Origin: Microcaldota archaeon
Lineage (GTDB): Archaea; Micrarchaeota; Micrarchaeia; Micrarchaeales; CABMGC01
Reading direction: 5' to 3'
DNA length: 41,285 nucleotides
NCBI GenBank assembly: GCA_021810455.1
Contig: JAJZIU010000005.1
Span: 1-41,285, forward strand
Made by a program: the position numbers and the translations under genes. Below the pieces are notes generated by a model. That model was not told where the DNA came from. It saw only the letters and a program-made list of their open reading frames with translations, and ran no database searches. This document shows, in pieces, positions 9,801 through 18,109 of this stretch. The first letter of the stretch is position 1. Each line of letters starts with the position of its first letter.

Positions 9801-9930
9801 GCCGGGATGGCAGAACCAGGCATCGCGCCAGAATTTATTGGCGAAACTCGAGATCTGGTGGCCTTTTGGCCATCTGGGTTCAAAATGAAATCATGATGCG
9901 TGTTTCATGAAATTCCCAGTCCCGGCGCCA
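9801..9930 (+). tRNA. tRNA-Ser(CGA), interrupted by two putative introns (about 9833-9846 and a 29-nt T-loop intron about 9885-9913); CCA encoded
   Basis: Acceptor GCCGGGA/TCCCGGC, discriminator G73 then CCA. Anticodon stem CCAGA/TCTGG with loop CTCGAGA. Long variable arm TGGCC-TTTT-GGCCA. T-stem CTGGG/CCCAG separated by a 36-nt loop starting TTCAAA. Confidence 0.88.
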
Positions 9931-9932
9931 AT

Positions 9933-10988
9933 TCAATAAAACAATCGTAGCAGCTCCTCCTTCTCGTTTATGAATTTGTCTCTTATTGGTTTTATCAACA
10001 CGTCTAGGTTTTCCGCAACTGCGCTTTTCAGATCTGCAGGATGAAGCTTGCCTTCCTTGTAATACGCCTCCAATTCTTTAAACGAATCGAATTCAATATC
10101 TCCGCCATATTTTTCATTTCTTCTAACTACTAACTTTCCCAATGAGGGTAAAATTACGTATCGACACAGTTCAAGAACCGGATTTTCATCAACAACTTTT
10201 ACTGGAGACCAGGCTCCGTCAAGTATTTTTTTAATCTCCTCTGTTGTCGAAAGTATTGATATTGCCGATCCTGGTTTTGACTTGCTCATCTTCATCGCAG
10301 CTACTATCTCCTCTTTTTCAGCAGTTAGTTCAACCTTCGGTGGCTCTGCAAGAGATGCAAGAAGATGGTGGTGCAAAGGAACAATCTCCCTCAATCTTAG
10401 ATCTTTGAACAGCTCCTTGGCCAACATGTGTACCCTGCGCTGATCAACACCAGCGTGTGGTATATCTACATCAAGGGCGTGTATATCTGCAGCTTGAAGT
10501 ATTGGATATATGTATTGCGAAACGTGCAATGTATCTTTCTCGCTCCTGCCTTCTATTATCAACGTTCTTGTAGCTCTTGCCATTGTGGTCTTCCTAGCCA
10601 TCTGTATGACTAGCTTCCAATAATCATCATTGCCACTATAAAGATCAGATCCTAACACTACTTTTGTATTAGGACAAACTGTATTGAACAGCCTTTTGTA
10701 GAATTCTGAAGCAGTTCTTATCCGCTCCCAATCTCCTCCCAGTTTGTTGTTGGCTACAGTATGCCAATCGGCAAGAAGAACCTGCGTTTCCACTCCTGCC
10801 TTCTCAAGGTCATTTATTTTCTTTCCGGCAACAAGTATGTGTCCTATATGGGGCATACCACTTATTTCAAAACCAATGTAGTGTCTCGGCCTGCTTTTTG
10901 TTTCGAGAAGTTTTCTAAGATCTTCCCTTGTTATAACTTCCTCTGTAGGTTCTGACATTATCAATTCAATTCTTTCATAGATGTCCAT
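9933..10988 (-). CDS. tyrS: Tyrosyl-tRNA synthetase (archaeal type)
   Basis: HYIGFEISGMPHIGHILVAGKKI (HIGH) and KMSKSKPGSAI (KMSKS); start taken at the internal ATG (MDIYERIELIMSEPTE). The ORF itself extends to 11051. Confidence 0.93.
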   Translation of the reverse strand: MDIYERIELIMSEPTEEVITREDLRKLLETKSRPRHYIGFEISGMPHIGHILVAGKKINDLEKAGVETQVLLADWHTVANNKLGGDWERIRTASEFYKRLFNTVCPNTKVVLGSDLYSGNDDYWKLVIQMARKTTMARATRTLIIEGRSEKDTLHVSQYIYPILQAADIHALDVDIPHAGVDQRRVHMLAKELFKDLRLREIVPLHHHLLASLAEPPKVELTAEKEEIVAAMKMSKSKPGSAISILSTTEEIKKILDGAWSPVKVVDENPVLELCRYVILPSLGKLVVRRNEKYGGDIEFDSFKELEAYYKEGKLHPADLKSAVAENLDVLIKPIRDKFINEKEELLRLFY

Positions 10989-11117
10989 GACATCATAATT
11001 GAATTGTTCAAAGCAATTATTATTCCTTTTCTTCAACATGATATTTGACATATAATGCGTGCCCTCCTCGCAAATCTTTTTATGTTTTTACATGTATAGA
11101 GAATCAGGGCGACAACC

Positions 11118-12185
11118 ATGGCTGAAAATATCTTCTCGAAGGATGATGAAGAATTGCTTAAATTTATAGAATCAGCCAAGCCAAAAATATATGTTGTTGG
11201 CGCAGGCGGAAGCGGCTCTAACACTATGTCCAGAGTATCCGAACTCAACATAGAGGGAACAACACTTATAGCTGCAAACACTGATGCCTCACATCTTGCA
11301 AGGACAAGATCACACAGAAAAGTGCTTATAGGAAAAAAGACGACACGCGGGCTCGGGGCAGGGAGCGATCCAAAAGTCGGCGAAGAATCTGCAATAGAAA
11401 ACAAGGATGACATAAAGCATCTCCTAACAGATGCTCAGTTGGTTTTCGTAACATGCGGACTTGGCGGCGGTACCGGAACAGGCTCTGCGCCTGTAATAGC
11501 TCACGAAGCCAAGGAACTAGGGGCACTAACCATTGCGATAGTAACACTTCCATTCTCAAGCGAGGGCAAAATACGAATGAGGAATGCTCTCGAAGGGCTT
11601 TCAAGATTAAAAAGATCAACAGATACTACGATAATAATTCCTAATGACAAGTTGCTTGCCGTTGCTCCTGATCTTCCATTGAACATGGCCTTCAGGATAA
11701 GCGATGAGGTGCTTGCTAATGCTACAAAGGGAATAATAGAGATGGTCACGAAACCAGGCATGGTAAACCTCGATTTTGCGGACCTCAGGAGTGTGCTGAA
11801 AGACTCAGGATACGCTGTAATAGGTATAGGTGAGGCAAACGCCACACAGAGTGAAGACAGGGCATCAATAGCTATAGAGAACACACTCAGAAGCCCGTTG
11901 CTAGATGTCAATCTCGCTACAGCTAAGAAAGCTCTTGTAAACATTATAGGCGGAGAGGATTTAACCCTTAGGGAAGCAGAGAAGATTTTTCAGGAAGTGG
12001 CAAGCAGGATAAGCAACGATGCGATGATGAAATGGGGTGCCAGAATAGAACCAAGTATGCAGAAGAGTGCAATAAAGGTTATGGTCGTTCTTGGCGGCGT
12101 GGAGTTTGCAGAGTACACCGAAGAAGGGATAAAAAAGAAAATAGATGAAAATACAAATGTGGATCTTGACAAAATATTCGACTAA
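11118..12185 (+). CDS. ftsZ: Cell division protein FtsZ
   Basis: VVGAGGSGSNTMSR, AANTDASHLA and the tubulin signature GLGGGTGTGSAPVIA; synergy loop region NLDFADLRSVLKDSG. Confidence 0.97.
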   Translation: MAENIFSKDDEELLKFIESAKPKIYVVGAGGSGSNTMSRVSELNIEGTTLIAANTDASHLARTRSHRKVLIGKKTTRGLGAGSDPKVGEESAIENKDDIKHLLTDAQLVFVTCGLGGGTGTGSAPVIAHEAKELGALTIAIVTLPFSSEGKIRMRNALEGLSRLKRSTDTTIIIPNDKLLAVAPDLPLNMAFRISDEVLANATKGIIEMVTKPGMVNLDFADLRSVLKDSGYAVIGIGEANATQSEDRASIAIENTLRSPLLDVNLATAKKALVNIIGGEDLTLREAEKIFQEVASRISNDAMMKWGARIEPSMQKSAIKVMVVLGGVEFAEYTEEGIKKKIDENTNVDLDKIFD

Positions 12186-14356
12186 TTCCCTTCTGTCAAT
12201 CTTTTAAGCAGTGAAAGTACCTGCTTGTAAGAAGTCACACTATATCTTGCCTTTGTAGGTTCTGGCCCTACGTGTATCGAATAGTTTTCTTTTCCTACAG
12301 AATCCAACATATCCTCGTCAGTTATATCATCTCCGAAAGCCGCTATGAAATCGTATCCATTACCCTCAAGTTTGCTTAGGTAAAATGCGTTCTTGCTGGC
12401 GTTGTTGTTTCTAACTTCTATGACTCTTTTTCCTTTAAGGACGCCTAGTTCGGAATTTGCAAGAAAATCCGTAAGTATTCCCGTAACTTCATTTGCTATA
12501 TCTGTGGCGTTTTTTTGATCAGCCTCGCCATAATTCCATGCAACCGTGTTTCCCTTTTGCTCTATAAAAGACCCCTTAAGTCTTAGTGTATAATGCTCTA
12601 GCATATCGGTCACTATGTCCCTCCATCTCTGTCTTGTTTTAACCATTTGTATCCATTTGCCACTTGTGCTTCTGTACACCGATCCATGCTCTGCAACTAA
12701 CATCATGTTCATGTTTCCGAACGTTTTTTCTAGAAACTGTGCGCTTCTTCCACTTATCAGCACAACACTATTTCTGTTATCCTCGACTAGATTTCTGAGT
12801 ATCTTAATCACTTTTGCAGATGGTTTTACGTCCTCATGTTCATAATCTATCTTGACCAGTGTACCGTCGAAATCCAATAATACGAGTCTCTTCTTTGCAT
12901 TGTTATATCTCTTGACCATTCTTCCTATCTCGTAACCTTTCATCTCTATGGTTCTGCTCTTTCTCTGTGTTTTTGTAAGATCTTTCATGAATGTTTCTGC
13001 CCAGTACCTTACATCATTTCTCTTCAGCCTGCTTTTTATCTCGAGATTCCCTTTTATCTGCTCCTCCTTTCTCATTCTAAGTGCGGAGTACAGTGCTTCC
13101 ACAATGCTCTTCAGATCATTTGAACTAACTATGAACGCTTCTGCAAACTCCTTCGCAGCGCCCGCTGTATCACTTATGACCACGGTTCCGGTATTATCTT
13201 TTCTAGAAGCCAAATATTCCTTAGCTATCAGGTTCATTCCATCTCTTATCGGAAGCGCCAACAGCACATGCGCACTTCTGTAAAAGGCGAGTAGTTTGCT
13301 GAATCTCAGTTTTCCGTACGTATACTCTATCGGTTTCCATTTTTCCGTACCATGCTTCTCATTTATTGCGCTTACAAGAGATTCTATCCTGCGTTTTAGG
13401 GTTTTGTAGAACTCTATGTCCTCTCTTGACGGTACGACTGTCAATACATAAACAATCTTTCCAGAGAGTTCCTTGTGTTTTTCTATCAGTTTATCTATGG
13501 ATTCCAATTGGTTTTGTATGCCTTTAGTATAATCCAATCGTGATATGGAGAAAACCATTTTCATTCCTTTGTATCTTCTTCTTATCTCATTCATCTGTTC
13601 CGTAACTCCATGCCTATCCTCTCCAAAATCCTTCGTCTCTATGCCTATTGGAAAAGCCCTGGTTCTTATTTCCCTTCCATCAAATCTTATTGAATCAATC
13701 TCGTTTATCACTCCTGTAGAAAACCTCACCGCCCTGAGAAATGCATTCACATAATCATAATTGTGAAAACCTATGAGATCTGCACCTAAAATGCCGTTTA
13801 TGAGTTCCTTGTGCCACGGCAAGAGTCTGAACACTTCATGATCTGGGAAAGGAGTGTGCAAAAAGAAACCTATTCTCACGTTGGGTTTTTTTTCTCTAAT
13901 ATATCTTGGAAGAAGCATTAGGTGATAATCGTGTATCCAAACTATGTCCTCATCATTAATTTCATGTATTATGTCATTGCAGAATTTCATGTTAACTTTT
14001 TTGTACGCATTGAAATCCTTAAGCGAGTAGCTAGTATACATGGGCAACGAATGCAGCAACGGCCATAAGGTCCTATTGGCAAATCCGTTGTAATAGCCTT
14101 CTGCAAGTTCATCCTCTATGAATATCGGCTTGCAGTTAAGCCCTCCAAACATTCCTGTAAGTGTTTTCTTGTCTTTTTTATCAACACTTCCCGGCCATCC
14201 GACCCAAAGAGAGTTATACTTTCTATAAAACGATCCAAGAGCAGTAGCTAGGCCTCCTACGTTTTGCTTGAATTCGTAGTTGTTTACCTTTGACTCAATG
14301 CTCACCGGAAGCCTGTTTGATATTATAAGCAATCTTTTCCAATTACGTCCACTCAT
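12182..14356 (-). CDS. otsAB: Fused trehalose-6-phosphate synthase / trehalose-6-phosphate phosphatase
   Basis: GT20 domain (NRLPVSIE, GGLATALGSFYRKYNSLWVGWPG, VWIHDYHLMLLP, HTPFPDHEVFR) followed by a HAD phosphatase domain (LLDFDGTLV, AAFGDDITDEDM). Confidence 0.95.
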   Translation of the reverse strand: MSGRNWKRLLIISNRLPVSIESKVNNYEFKQNVGGLATALGSFYRKYNSLWVGWPGSVDKKDKKTLTGMFGGLNCKPIFIEDELAEGYYNGFANRTLWPLLHSLPMYTSYSLKDFNAYKKVNMKFCNDIIHEINDEDIVWIHDYHLMLLPRYIREKKPNVRIGFFLHTPFPDHEVFRLLPWHKELINGILGADLIGFHNYDYVNAFLRAVRFSTGVINEIDSIRFDGREIRTRAFPIGIETKDFGEDRHGVTEQMNEIRRRYKGMKMVFSISRLDYTKGIQNQLESIDKLIEKHKELSGKIVYVLTVVPSREDIEFYKTLKRRIESLVSAINEKHGTEKWKPIEYTYGKLRFSKLLAFYRSAHVLLALPIRDGMNLIAKEYLASRKDNTGTVVISDTAGAAKEFAEAFIVSSNDLKSIVEALYSALRMRKEEQIKGNLEIKSRLKRNDVRYWAETFMKDLTKTQRKSRTIEMKGYEIGRMVKRYNNAKKRLVLLDFDGTLVKIDYEHEDVKPSAKVIKILRNLVEDNRNSVVLISGRSAQFLEKTFGNMNMMLVAEHGSVYRSTSGKWIQMVKTRQRWRDIVTDMLEHYTLRLKGSFIEQKGNTVAWNYGEADQKNATDIANEVTGILTDFLANSELGVLKGKRVIEVRNNNASKNAFYLSKLEGNGYDFIAAFGDDITDEDMLDSVGKENYSIHVGPEPTKARYSVTSYKQVLSLLKRLTEGN

Positions 14357-14364
14357 TACGCATC

Positions 14365-14616
14365 ATGCTGTCAAGTAATCGATTTATATATTGTTTCATG
14401 ATAATAAATGTATCTGAAAAACGGTTGATACTGGTGTTAAATGTCAAAAGGATTTTGAAATCATTCTATTCCGATTCAAAACACGTGCTTAGTGTAAGCT
14501 ACAAACCCGATCTCGCAACATTCAAGAGAACCCTTAAGATAGTGCTTCTAGGAACGGTTATACTGGGATTGCTCGGTTTCATCATAACCGAGATAATCCA
14601 ATTTGCAACAACCTGA
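14365..14616 (+). CDS. secE: Protein translocase subunit SecE/Sec61-gamma
   Basis: Single C-terminal TM helix with RILKSFYSDSKHVLSVSYKPDLATFKRTLKIVLLGTVILGLLGFIITEI; true start probably downstream (TTG/GTG near 14425-14434). Confidence 0.85.
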   Translation: MLSSNRFIYCFMIINVSEKRLILVLNVKRILKSFYSDSKHVLSVSYKPDLATFKRTLKIVLLGTVILGLLGFIITEIIQFATT

Positions 14617-15388
14617 GCCCATGAAGATCGTCATAGACTTCACGAAATCCGCACAGGACAATGCTAACGACTATTTCTCCAAGTCTAAGAAACTTAAACA
14701 CAAATCCGAAGGAGCAGCGGCAATGGTCGTCGAGCTTAAAAAACAGTTGGAAAACATAGAGTCCAAACCACTGCGATCCAAGAAGCTAAAACGCATGGAA
14801 AAAAGAGAATGGTACGAGCGTTTTAACTGGTTCTTCACAAGTGACGGTTTGCTTGTAATAGGCGGCCGCAGCGCTGTTCAGAACGATGAAATAAATTCCA
14901 AATATTTTGAAGATACGGATCTTTTTTTCCATGCTGATATATTCGGGGCTTCGGTAATGATTCTGAAGAATGGCGTTTCATCTCCAAAGGAAACCAGGGA
15001 GGAAGTTGCACAGTTCGCAGGCTCATTCTCCAGCGCTTGGGAGAATCTGCAACCTTCTGTTGATGTGTACTCTTTAACTAGAGAACAGGTAACCAAATCC
15101 AGAAACAGCGGATCATTGTCTACGGGGAGTTTCTTACTAAAAGGTGAAAGGGAATGGTATAAAGGAGTTCCACTTAAGCTTTGCGCATTTGTAGAAAACG
15201 AAAAGATAAGGATAACTCCAGAACTAACTTGCCAAAAACTCGTAGTAAAACACTACGTCTCCATAATGGTCGGAAAAAGCAAGAAGTCAGATGCTTCAAA
15301 GTTCATAAGCAACAAGCTTGGCTATGAAAACATAGATTACATAATGCAGCATCTTCCAAGTGGGACTTTTTCGGTCAAGGAAGTGTGA
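14603..15388 (+). CDS. Stand-alone NFACT-R (DUF814) RNA-binding domain protein, RqcH/Rqc2-related
   Basis: Coiled-coil then KREWYERFNWFFTSDGLLVIGGRSAVQNDEINSKYFEDTDLFFHADIFGASVMILKNG. No NFACT-N/HhH part in the 261 aa. Confidence 0.85.
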   Translation: MQQPEPMKIVIDFTKSAQDNANDYFSKSKKLKHKSEGAAAMVVELKKQLENIESKPLRSKKLKRMEKREWYERFNWFFTSDGLLVIGGRSAVQNDEINSKYFEDTDLFFHADIFGASVMILKNGVSSPKETREEVAQFAGSFSSAWENLQPSVDVYSLTREQVTKSRNSGSLSTGSFLLKGEREWYKGVPLKLCAFVENEKIRITPELTCQKLVVKHYVSIMVGKSKKSDASKFISNKLGYENIDYIMQHLPSGTFSVKEV

Positions 15389-15925
15389 TCACTTTTTCCT
15401 TTCGATGCCTTCTTTTACGTGTTCAAAAGCCTTCTGGGATCCTTCCCAGCCTCCTACCTCTGCCCACTTCCCAGGCTCAATACTTTTGTAGTAAGAGAAA
15501 AAGTGCGCTATCATGCTCTTTATGTGTTCGTTAAGATCCTTTATGTCATCTATCTTTCCGAAATCCGGATCTATTTTTGCGGTAGGTACAGCTATTGTCT
15601 TGGTGTCTATTCCTTCCTCATCCTTCATGAGAAGCACGCCTATGGGTTTCACCTTTAAAAAGGTTCCAGGAAGAAATACTCCTGAACTTACGACCATTAT
15701 GTCTATAGGATCGCCATCCTCGCCAAGTGTTCCCGGTACAAATCCATAATTATAAGGGTAAACCATCGATGTGTGCAATACCCTGTCAACTTTTATCATT
15801 TCAGAATCTTCATCATATTCATACTTTACGTTTGTACCTTTTGGTATTTCTATAAATGCATTGACTATCTTAGGCGCTTCCTTTCCTGCATCCAATTCCA
15901 TAAAATCAACAAATGTAAATCTCAA
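15389..15925 (-). CDS. ppa: Inorganic pyrophosphatase (family I)
   Basis: IEIPKGTNVKYEYDEDSEMIKVDRVLHTSMVYPYNYGFVPGTLGEDGDPIDIMV. Confidence 0.96.
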   Translation of the reverse strand: MRFTFVDFMELDAGKEAPKIVNAFIEIPKGTNVKYEYDEDSEMIKVDRVLHTSMVYPYNYGFVPGTLGEDGDPIDIMVVSSGVFLPGTFLKVKPIGVLLMKDEEGIDTKTIAVPTAKIDPDFGKIDDIKDLNEHIKSMIAHFFSYYKSIEPGKWAEVGGWEGSQKAFEHVKEGIERKK

Positions 15926-15934
15926 GAAAAATTA

Positions 15935-16402
15935 TTAATGCTTGCTAAAATCATGATAGATATTCATCGCTCGCAACAGAAGACTCCTAACATTTGAAAA
16001 CGTATCTATTTCATCTATCTCCTTTCTATCAAACCATCTAATTCCTTCCGATTCATCATTCGCTATTATTCTTTTTTCTCCAGCAGGCACCGATAAATAC
16101 ACCATGTCAAAGTGCATGTGGGTGCCTTCCTTGTACTCTACCGTTTCATAAGCTATGGCCATTGGAACTGGCATCTCCACTGCATTGCCGTCTTTTATGT
16201 ACTCCTCATTTCCATTAGGGCTAATTATTTTTACCTTTAATCCTGTCTCCTCTAGAGTTTCTCTTTCAGCACACTCTATAGGGAGTTCCTCTGGTTCCAT
16301 ATGTCCCCCTGGATACATCCACTTGCCAAGTTTTTTGTGTTTTAGCAACAAGACCTTTCCTTCATTTATGACTATACAGCTTCCGCATATACATCTCTTC
16401 AT
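15935..16402 (-). CDS. Nudix hydrolase
   Basis: Nudix box GGHMEPEELPIECAERETLEETGLKV; likely start MKRCICGSC (ORF extends to 16444). Confidence 0.9.
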   Translation of the reverse strand: MKRCICGSCIVINEGKVLLLKHKKLGKWMYPGGHMEPEELPIECAERETLEETGLKVKIISPNGNEEYIKDGNAVEMPVPMAIAYETVEYKEGTHMHFDMVYLSVPAGEKRIIANDESEGIRWFDRKEIDEIDTFSNVRSLLLRAMNIYHDFSKH

Positions 16403-16480
16403 AAGATCAAAATGACATCTAAAGATAAATATAAATAACAGCATAATAAATTACTGCTTACTGCAGTTAGGAGTGCTAAA

Positions 16481-17938
16481 ATGCCTGAAGAATCGAGGTT
16501 AGACAAACTAAAAAAACTAAAGGAATTAGGTATAGATCCTTATCCATACACTTTCCTAAGAACCAATGATGCAGCCAGTATAACGCATGATTATTCGAAA
16601 TTTGAGGGCAAGGAAGTCAGCGTTGCAGGGCGCGCAATAAGACTCAGAGTGATGGGAGGCATCTATTTTGCCGATCTTCTTGATGGAAGTGGAAAAATCC
16701 AGCTTTTAGCAAGAAAGGATCAGCTTGACGAACTTTCTATAAAGATACTCGAGCTTGCAGACATAGGTGACATACTTGGTGCAAAAGGCACCGTAACAAA
16801 AACAAAAAGAGGGGAGATCAGCATAGATGCCAAATCAATCGTAATGCTTTCAAAATCTCTCAGCACTCTTCCTGAAAAATTTCATGGTCTTAAGGACACG
16901 GAGTTGAGATACCGCAAAAGACATCTCGATTTGATAATGAATCCCAATGTACGGTCTTTCTTCACTGCAAGAGCATCTATACTGAAGTACATGAGGGATT
17001 TTCTCGATGAACGCGGTTACACAGAATTTGAAACGCCTGTGTTGCAACACGTTTATGGCGGCGCTTTTGCAAAACCGTTCGTAACGCATTATCATGCACT
17101 AGGAACAGACGCATTCCTAAGAATATCTGATGAATTATTCCTAAAAAGGCTGATAATAGGCGGTTTTGAGAAGGTCTATGAGGTTTCTAAGGATTTCAGG
17201 AATGAAGACATAGATTCAACTCACAATCCAGAATTTACTCAGATAGAACTTTACGAGGCTTACAAGGATTACGAAGACTACATGTCACTCATCGAAGAGA
17301 TGTTCAGTGGAATGGCACATCACGTTACCGGTTCAAAAGAAGTCGTGTATCAGGATAAGAAACTTGATTTTTCTTCAAAATTCAAAAAGATTTACTGGGT
17401 TGATGAACTTAAGAAGAAAACCGGCATAGATGTTTCCGAGTTCACTGAAGATCAAGCGAAAAAGATCGCCGATGAGGAAAAATTGGCAACTCCAATAAAA
17501 AACAGGCTTCACGTTGCAGATGCGCTGTTTGACAAGTACATAAAACCTGAACTGTTCCAACCGACATTCATAGTGGATTTCCCATCTTACATGTGCCCTC
17601 TTACAAAAGACAAACGTGGAAACAATAAGCTAAGTGAAAGATTCGAATTCTATGTTGCCGGCTTTGAGGAAGCAAACAGCTACTCGGAACTTACGGACCC
17701 CATAGAACAAAGAAACAAGTTTAGCGAACAAAATTCGGAACGGACAAAAGGTGATGCAGAAACTCCGCCTACCGATTACGATTTCATCGATGCTATAGAA
17801 TACGGCATGCCTCCAACTGCAGGGCTTGGCATATCTATAGATCGCATATCTATGATACTTACAAATAACACTTCAATAAAAGAGGTGATAGCTTTTCCTG
17901 CAGTAAGACCTGAAAAGAAAGAAACCCAAGGAATCTAA
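16481..17938 (+). CDS. lysS: Lysyl-tRNA synthetase, class II
   Basis: OB-fold then class II motifs (RYRKRHLDLIMNPNVRSFF, FRNEDIDSTHNPEFTQIELYEAY, GLGISIDRISMILTN). Confidence 0.95.
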   Translation: MPEESRLDKLKKLKELGIDPYPYTFLRTNDAASITHDYSKFEGKEVSVAGRAIRLRVMGGIYFADLLDGSGKIQLLARKDQLDELSIKILELADIGDILGAKGTVTKTKRGEISIDAKSIVMLSKSLSTLPEKFHGLKDTELRYRKRHLDLIMNPNVRSFFTARASILKYMRDFLDERGYTEFETPVLQHVYGGAFAKPFVTHYHALGTDAFLRISDELFLKRLIIGGFEKVYEVSKDFRNEDIDSTHNPEFTQIELYEAYKDYEDYMSLIEEMFSGMAHHVTGSKEVVYQDKKLDFSSKFKKIYWVDELKKKTGIDVSEFTEDQAKKIADEEKLATPIKNRLHVADALFDKYIKPELFQPTFIVDFPSYMCPLTKDKRGNNKLSERFEFYVAGFEEANSYSELTDPIEQRNKFSEQNSERTKGDAETPPTDYDFIDAIEYGMPPTAGLGISIDRISMILTNNTSIKEVIAFPAVRPEKKETQGI

Positions 17939-17967
17939 ATATTTACTGATTACATTACTATTCGAAT

Positions 17968-18097
17968 GCCAGGGTGGCAGAGTCCGGCTAATGCGTACGC
18001 CTGGAAATAAAACCTGCAAGCGTATGGTCCTCACGGGCCGTCTGGGTTCAAAATAAGCTTCGGGCAACCGATGATTATGCAAATCCCAGCCCTGGCG
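17968..18097 (+). tRNA. tRNA-Ser(GGA), interrupted by a 12-nt anticodon-loop intron (about 18007-18018) and a 31-nt T-loop intron (about 18053-18083)
   Basis: Acceptor GCCAGGG/CCCTGGC, G73. D-stem GCA/TGC, anticodon stem TACGC/GCGTA with 19-nt loop beginning CTGGAA. Variable arm GGTCC-TCAC-GGGCC. T-stem CTGGG/CCCAG with 38-nt loop beginning TTCAAA. CCA not encoded (TCA). Confidence 0.88.
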
Positions 18098-18109
18098 TCA
18101 CAACAAACA

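Noticed and set aside
11326-11944. Minus-strand ORFs inside ftsZ
   Set aside because: ftsZ frame is unambiguous; these are shadow ORFs.
17996-18024. Reading the 17968-18097 gene as tRNA-Leu because of the long variable arm
   Set aside because: Discriminator G73, anticodon GGA and GCC-starting acceptor fit serine.
9885-18083. Box C/D guide RNA hidden in the T-loop introns (ATGAT/GATGAT motifs)
   Set aside because: Only partial C-box-like matches and no convincing D box (CTGA) in the 29-31-nt inserts.
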